Assembly (NCBI GenBank): GCA_002502215.1
Contig: DAPT01000059.1
Location: 1 to 19,444, forward strand
From: Euryarchaeota archaeon UBA124
GTDB lineage: Archaea; Thermoplasmatota; Poseidoniia; Poseidoniales; Poseidoniaceae
DNA: 19,444 nt
Direction: 5' to 3'
This document shows, piece after piece, positions 16,298-19,444 of this stretch; position 1 is the first letter of the stretch, and every line of letters begins with the position of its first letter. The notes under the pieces are model-generated. The model worked only from the letters and a program-made list of their open reading frames with translations, made no database searches and was not told the origin of the DNA. The translations under genes were made by a program, and so were the position numbers.

Positions 16298-16540
16298 TCA
16301 GACCTTCAGCATTATGACGTTTCCAAAGGAGGATACTTCTGTCGATGGAATTGCCACTGCTCCATCTTTGGTCGGGAAGGGTAAACGACTTGCATCGATA
16401 TTTTCTGAACACTTGATGAGAAGTTCACAGATTTCTCCGTTGGACACGTCAACAACAAGATCCGTGAGCTTTCCAAGCTCTTTCCCCTTCTTGTCTTGAA
16501 CCGTACGTCCAAGCATTTCTTGTCCGAAACTGGATGCCAT
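16298..16540 (-). CDS. Stand-alone PRC-barrel domain protein
   Basis: The 80-residue product is essentially one PRC-barrel domain: GRTVQDKKGKELGKLTDLVV at 11-30, then DVSNGEICELLIKC, a short loop, and a closing strand AVAIPSTEVSSFGNVIMLKV at 61-80. PRC-barrels are small beta-barrels used as protein or RNA binding modules (RimM, photosynthetic reaction centre H subunit). Short archaeal ones include the haloarchaeal division proteins CdpB1 and CdpB2. The domain type is clear, the partner is not. It follows CDC48 by 53 bp on the same strand and precedes the DUF4350-like gene by 86 bp. No membrane helix or signal peptide is present. Confidence 0.88.
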   Translation of the reverse strand: MASSFGQEMLGRTVQDKKGKELGKLTDLVVDVSNGEICELLIKCSENIDASRLPFPTKDGAVAIPSTEVSSFGNVIMLKV

Positions 16541-16593
16541 CCGACTCGCCTTACGCTTTTGTCAGCGACGAAAGGATTTGACCGTTTCCGTCA

Positions 16594-18819
16594 TCACATT
16601 GTTTCTATTCCGAAACCGTAGTCACGCGCTCGTTTGATGTTCGAGAGTCCTGACGTCAATCGGGTCTCCATCTTCTGATAGTACTCCAACATGTCAGGTG
16701 TGACGGTAGGTCGAACGCGTGTGACTGCCTCATCAAAGTGCTTCTTTGCTACCTTCTTTTTGCCTTCACGCATGGCGATGAGAGCAGCTTCTCTGCATAC
16801 TGCCTCGATGTCGGCTCCTGTGAATCCTTCCAAATTTGAGAGCAGATCCTTGATTGAGAACTTCGAAAGCGGCATGCCGGTGGAGTGAATCTCAAAAATT
16901 GCCTCGCGTGCTGGCGCATCTGGAGGTGGTACGTGGAGGACTCGCTCAAATCGGCCGCTTCGAAGAAGGGCAGGATCAATCATTTCTGGGCGGTTTGTAG
17001 CAGCAACAACGATGACGCCGTCGAGTGATTCTACGCCATCCATGCTGGCAAGAAGTTGGTTGACCACTCGATTACCTACATCGCTTCCCTCTCCGTTCGA
17101 GGAACTCCTCATACTGGCGATGGATTCGAATTCATCGAGGAAGATAATCGAAGGAGAGGATTGCTTTGCCTTCTTGAAAATCTCACGAATTCCACGTTCG
17201 GATTCACCGACCCACTTGGAAATCATCTCAGGGCCCTTGATTGAAATGAAGTTGGCTTGTGCTTCGTTTGCAATCGCTTTAGCAAGGAGAGTTTTTCCTG
17301 TTCCAGGAGCACCGAAGAGCACGATGCCTCGTGGAGGTTTGATGTTGAAATGTTCAAACACTTCTGGCTTGGTCAGAGGCCATTCAACGGATTCCTTCAA
17401 ACGGTCTTTGACTTCATCGAGTCCACCGACTTCATCCCAAGCAATCTCCGGAACCTCAACGTAAATTTCACGCAGAGCGGATGGTTCGACGTCCTTGATT
17501 GCATCCTTGAAATCGTTCATTCTGACTTCCATCTTCTCCAAGACTTCTGGAGGGATGGTTTCCTCTTCAAGGTCAATCTCAGGCAAGTATCGGCGGAGTG
17601 CTTTCATTGCAGCCTCTCGAACCAATGCAGCAAGATCAGCTCCGACAAACCCGTAGGTGTTGTCGAGGACCCAGTTGACTTCGAAGTCGTCTGCAATTGG
17701 CATTTGGCGAGTGTGGACTTCCATTATTTCTTTTCGACCTTCACGGTCTGGAACACCGATCTCAATTTCTCTATCGAAACGACCACCACGACGAAGCGCA
17801 GGGTCAAGTGCATCTCGACGGTTTGTTGCACCGATTACAACAACATTGTCTCTTCCTTGCATTCCGTCGAGGAGTGTGAGCATCTGAGCGACCACACGTC
17901 GTTCAACTTCACCGCTAACGTCTTCACGCTTGGGACAGATTGAATCGATTTCGTCAATAAAGATAATCGCAGGTGATTTTTCACTCGCCTCATCGAAAAT
18001 CTCACGCAGTTGTTTTTCTGACTCACCGTAGTATTTGGAAATGATTTCCGGACCATTGATTGCCTTGAAATGGGCGTTTACTTCGGTTGCAACAGCCTTT
18101 GCAATCATTGTTTTCCCTGTACCTGGAGGACCGTGGAGCAAAACACCTTTCGGTGGGTCGATTCCAAGTCGTCGAAACAATTCAGGATGTTTCAAGGGAA
18201 GTTCAATCATCTCTCGAACCTTCTGAAGTTGTTGTCCAATGCCGCCTACGTCTTCGTAGGTTATCCCTTCCGATTGACCCACATCTTCGTCATCGATGGC
18301 CTCATCCTTGATGACAATGTCAGTATCACTCGTCACCTTAACGATGCCCTTTGGCGTGGTTTGAACGACTGCAAACGGTAATGCTTCAGCGAAAAGCGTC
18401 ATTCCGGGAATGAAAATTCGGTCGCCAGCCATCACCGGACGCTTGGAAAGACCTCTGCGAGCAAATCCTTCAATGCCGGGACCAAACTTGACCTTCTGCT
18501 TGTTTGCCATGACTGGAGATAGCGTAAGTTTGGTGCACTCTTTCGCCTCTGCCTTGGAAATTGTAACGCGATCGCCGAGGCTTACTCCCGCATTCTTTCG
18601 GATAATTCCATCGATTCGAACGATATCCATTTTCGAATCTTCTGGCCTACTGCGCCAATAAATCGCTGCAGTTGAGCGCTTCTCGCCCTTAATTTCGACA
18701 ATGTCGCCTGGTTTGAGTTCAAGACCATGTTCGCCTGAAATGCGGGCCCGACCATGACCTACATCGGATGGAATGGCCTTTGCTACTCGTAATGAAACTT
18801 CGTTATCATCGCCGGACAT
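16594..18819 (-). CDS. CDC48/VAT-family two-ring AAA+ ATPase
   Basis: Archaeal homologue of p97/CDC48: a hexameric unfoldase that feeds proteins to the proteasome or dismantles complexes. From the ATG at 18819 it has 741 residues, normal for the family. It contains an N-terminal double-psi barrel region (about 1-185, with EVSLRVAKAIPSDVG), a D1 ring with Walker A GPPGTGKT (230-237), Walker B IIFIDE (285-290), GATN sensor and Arg fingers in RRGGRFD, and a D2 ring with Walker A GAPGTGKT (503-510), Walker B IIFLDE (558-563), AATN sensor and SGRFER. D2 reads DEFES where DEID/DELD is usual. The frame extends to an ATG at 18852, but the added MVLVLSGLGLG is unlike the family and its codons hold a TATA-like box 26 bp before 18819. 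Confidence 0.96.
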   Translation of the reverse strand: MSGDDNEVSLRVAKAIPSDVGHGRARISGEHGLELKPGDIVEIKGEKRSTAAIYWRSRPEDSKMDIVRIDGIIRKNAGVSLGDRVTISKAEAKECTKLTLSPVMANKQKVKFGPGIEGFARRGLSKRPVMAGDRIFIPGMTLFAEALPFAVVQTTPKGIVKVTSDTDIVIKDEAIDDEDVGQSEGITYEDVGGIGQQLQKVREMIELPLKHPELFRRLGIDPPKGVLLHGPPGTGKTMIAKAVATEVNAHFKAINGPEIISKYYGESEKQLREIFDEASEKSPAIIFIDEIDSICPKREDVSGEVERRVVAQMLTLLDGMQGRDNVVVIGATNRRDALDPALRRGGRFDREIEIGVPDREGRKEIMEVHTRQMPIADDFEVNWVLDNTYGFVGADLAALVREAAMKALRRYLPEIDLEEETIPPEVLEKMEVRMNDFKDAIKDVEPSALREIYVEVPEIAWDEVGGLDEVKDRLKESVEWPLTKPEVFEHFNIKPPRGIVLFGAPGTGKTLLAKAIANEAQANFISIKGPEMISKWVGESERGIREIFKKAKQSSPSIIFLDEFESIASMRSSSNGEGSDVGNRVVNQLLASMDGVESLDGVIVVAATNRPEMIDPALLRSGRFERVLHVPPPDAPAREAIFEIHSTGMPLSKFSIKDLLSNLEGFTGADIEAVCREAALIAMREGKKKVAKKHFDEAVTRVRPTVTPDMLEYYQKMETRLTSGLSNIKRARDYGFGIETM

Positions 18820-18840
18820 ACCAAGTCCAAGTCCCGAGAG

Positions 18841-18848
18841 TACTAAAA
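18841..18848 (-). promoter_or_regulatory. TATA-like box for CDC48
   Basis: Minus strand TTTTAGTA, centred about 26 bp upstream of the ATG at 18819, the spacing for a leaderless archaeal message. It lies within the extra codons that a start at 18852 would add, and supports the shorter protein. Confidence 0.45.
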
Positions 18849-18901
18849 CCATGAGTTATGAAAATCCCGTCAGAATCTCATGCGATTGAATCGTAGCCTT
18901 C

Positions 18902-19444
18902 ATGGAGGGAATCGAACTCGAAGACAACATGGTCCACGTACTTGAAGCAGGTCTGACGTTCCTTGAAGCCAACAATCCAAACAACCGCCCTAGCGTAAAA
19001 GGGTTCAACATCATCGATGGTCAATTGGTTGAATCCAGCGGTGGAGCCACCTTTGAATCCCGCAACCCGGCTCTTTTGGCGGATATTCTTGGAGCGTTTC
19101 CTTTGTCGACCAAAGAGGATGTCAACGCTGCGCTCGATGCTGCACATGCTGCGTTTCCCTCGTGGTCTGCCACACCTGCCCCAACCCGTGGCCAGATTAT
19201 TGGTAACATGGGCCGGCTCCTTATGGAGCACAAAGAAGATCTCGTACGGCTGCAAGCTCGGGAAATTGGAAAGACGTTGAAAGAATGCGGTGGAGAAATC
19301 CAAGAAGCCATCGACACATGTTTGTTTTTCCAGTCCGAAGGCCGACGACTCTACGGTCAAACGGTGAATTCAGAATTACCCGACAAGGAGTTGTTCACAT
19401 ACCGCCGTGCTCTTGGCGTTTGTGGCATCATCAACGCCTGCAAC
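18902..19444 (+). CDS. Aldehyde dehydrogenase family protein (3' part missing)
   Basis: NAD(P)-dependent oxidation of an aldehyde to a carboxylate is expected. The frame is open from the ATG at 18902 to the window end (181 residues) with an in-frame TGA upstream at 18887. Residues 34-64 carry the family opening (INGQ-like IIDGQLVESSGGATFESRNP, split here as IIDGQLVE and FESRNP). Residues 66-90 have AAFPSWSATPAPTRG-like sequence, 120-150 have EIGKTLKECGGEIQEAID followed by FFQSEGRRLYGQ, and the fragment ends in the strand LGVCGIINACN just before the cofactor site. The catalytic Glu and Cys lie beyond the window. The GRRLYGQTV-SE-PDK-LF pattern recalls the ALDH7/piperideine-6-carboxylate dehydrogenase branch, but the substrate cannot be assigned. 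It diverges from CDC48 with an 82 bp gap. Confidence 0.93.
   Translation, partial: MEGIELEDNMVHVLEAGLTFLEANNPNNRPSVKGFNIIDGQLVESSGGATFESRNPALLADILGAFPLSTKEDVNAALDAAHAAFPSWSATPAPTRGQIIGNMGRLLMEHKEDLVRLQAREIGKTLKECGGEIQEAIDTCLFFQSEGRRLYGQTVNSELPDKELFTYRRALGVCGIINACN

Noticed and set aside
18878..19360. Minus-strand open frame of 160 codons at the right edge
   Set aside because: It is the antisense of the aldehyde dehydrogenase frame, which has clear family motifs and runs open to the window end.
1..19444. CRISPR arrays, insertion sequences, rRNA or attachment sites
   Set aside because: No regularly spaced repeats, transposase-like protein, rRNA segment or long terminal repeat was seen on reading through.

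Overview
The window reads as a gene-dense archaeal chromosome segment. Archaeal signs are a two-ring CDC48/VAT-type ATPase, a pyrB-pyrI pair, a TtuA/NcsA-type tRNA thiolase with its zinc fingers, Shine-Dalgarno sequences matching the archaeal 16S 3' end (GGAGGTGAT before pyrI), and TATA-like boxes about 25 bp upstream of start codons that lack a Shine-Dalgarno. The mix of archaeal housekeeping genes, a bacterial-type threonyl-tRNA synthetase and several large unrecognised membrane/coiled-coil proteins suggests a planktonic Thermoplasmatota relative (Marine Group II-like). That placement is inference; no rRNA is present to confirm it.

Layout. 1-1239: 3' part of thrS. 1296-3854 (+): large multi-pass membrane protein with a TPR-like tail. 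3855-5618 (-): membrane-anchored helical-repeat protein meeting the previous gene stop to stop. 5726-7146 (+): pyrB-pyrI, coding the two aspartate transcarbamoylase chains. 7138-8133 (-): TtuA/NcsA-type tRNA 2-thiolation enzyme, overlapping pyrI by 9 bp. 8134-8380: intergenic region with several hairpins. 8381-12132 (+): a three-gene cassette made of a Roadblock/LC7-like protein, a 1043-residue Roadblock plus long coiled-coil protein, and a two-helix membrane peptide. 12133-18819 (-): five collinear genes, transcribed CDC48, PRC-barrel, DUF4350-like, DUF58, eight-helix membrane protein. 18902-19444 (+): 5' part of an aldehyde dehydrogenase gene that runs off the window.

How the genes relate. 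pyrB and pyrI are translationally coupled and make a standard regulated enzyme. The DUF4350-DUF58-membrane protein run resembles the known MoxR/DUF58/DUF4350 neighbourhoods but has no MoxR gene; the AAA+ gene nearest upstream is CDC48. The strongest candidate for an undescribed system is the Roadblock/coiled-coil cassette at 8381-12132: two different Roadblock-type modules in overlapping genes, an SMC-like rod with no ATPase head, and a small membrane partner, with no GTPase in view. The two large membrane proteins at 1296-5618 are a second unexplained pair.

All three convergent junctions have zero or negative spacing, and two use the same back-to-back stop hexamer TAATCA. No tRNA, rRNA, CRISPR array, insertion sequence or frameshifted gene was seen.
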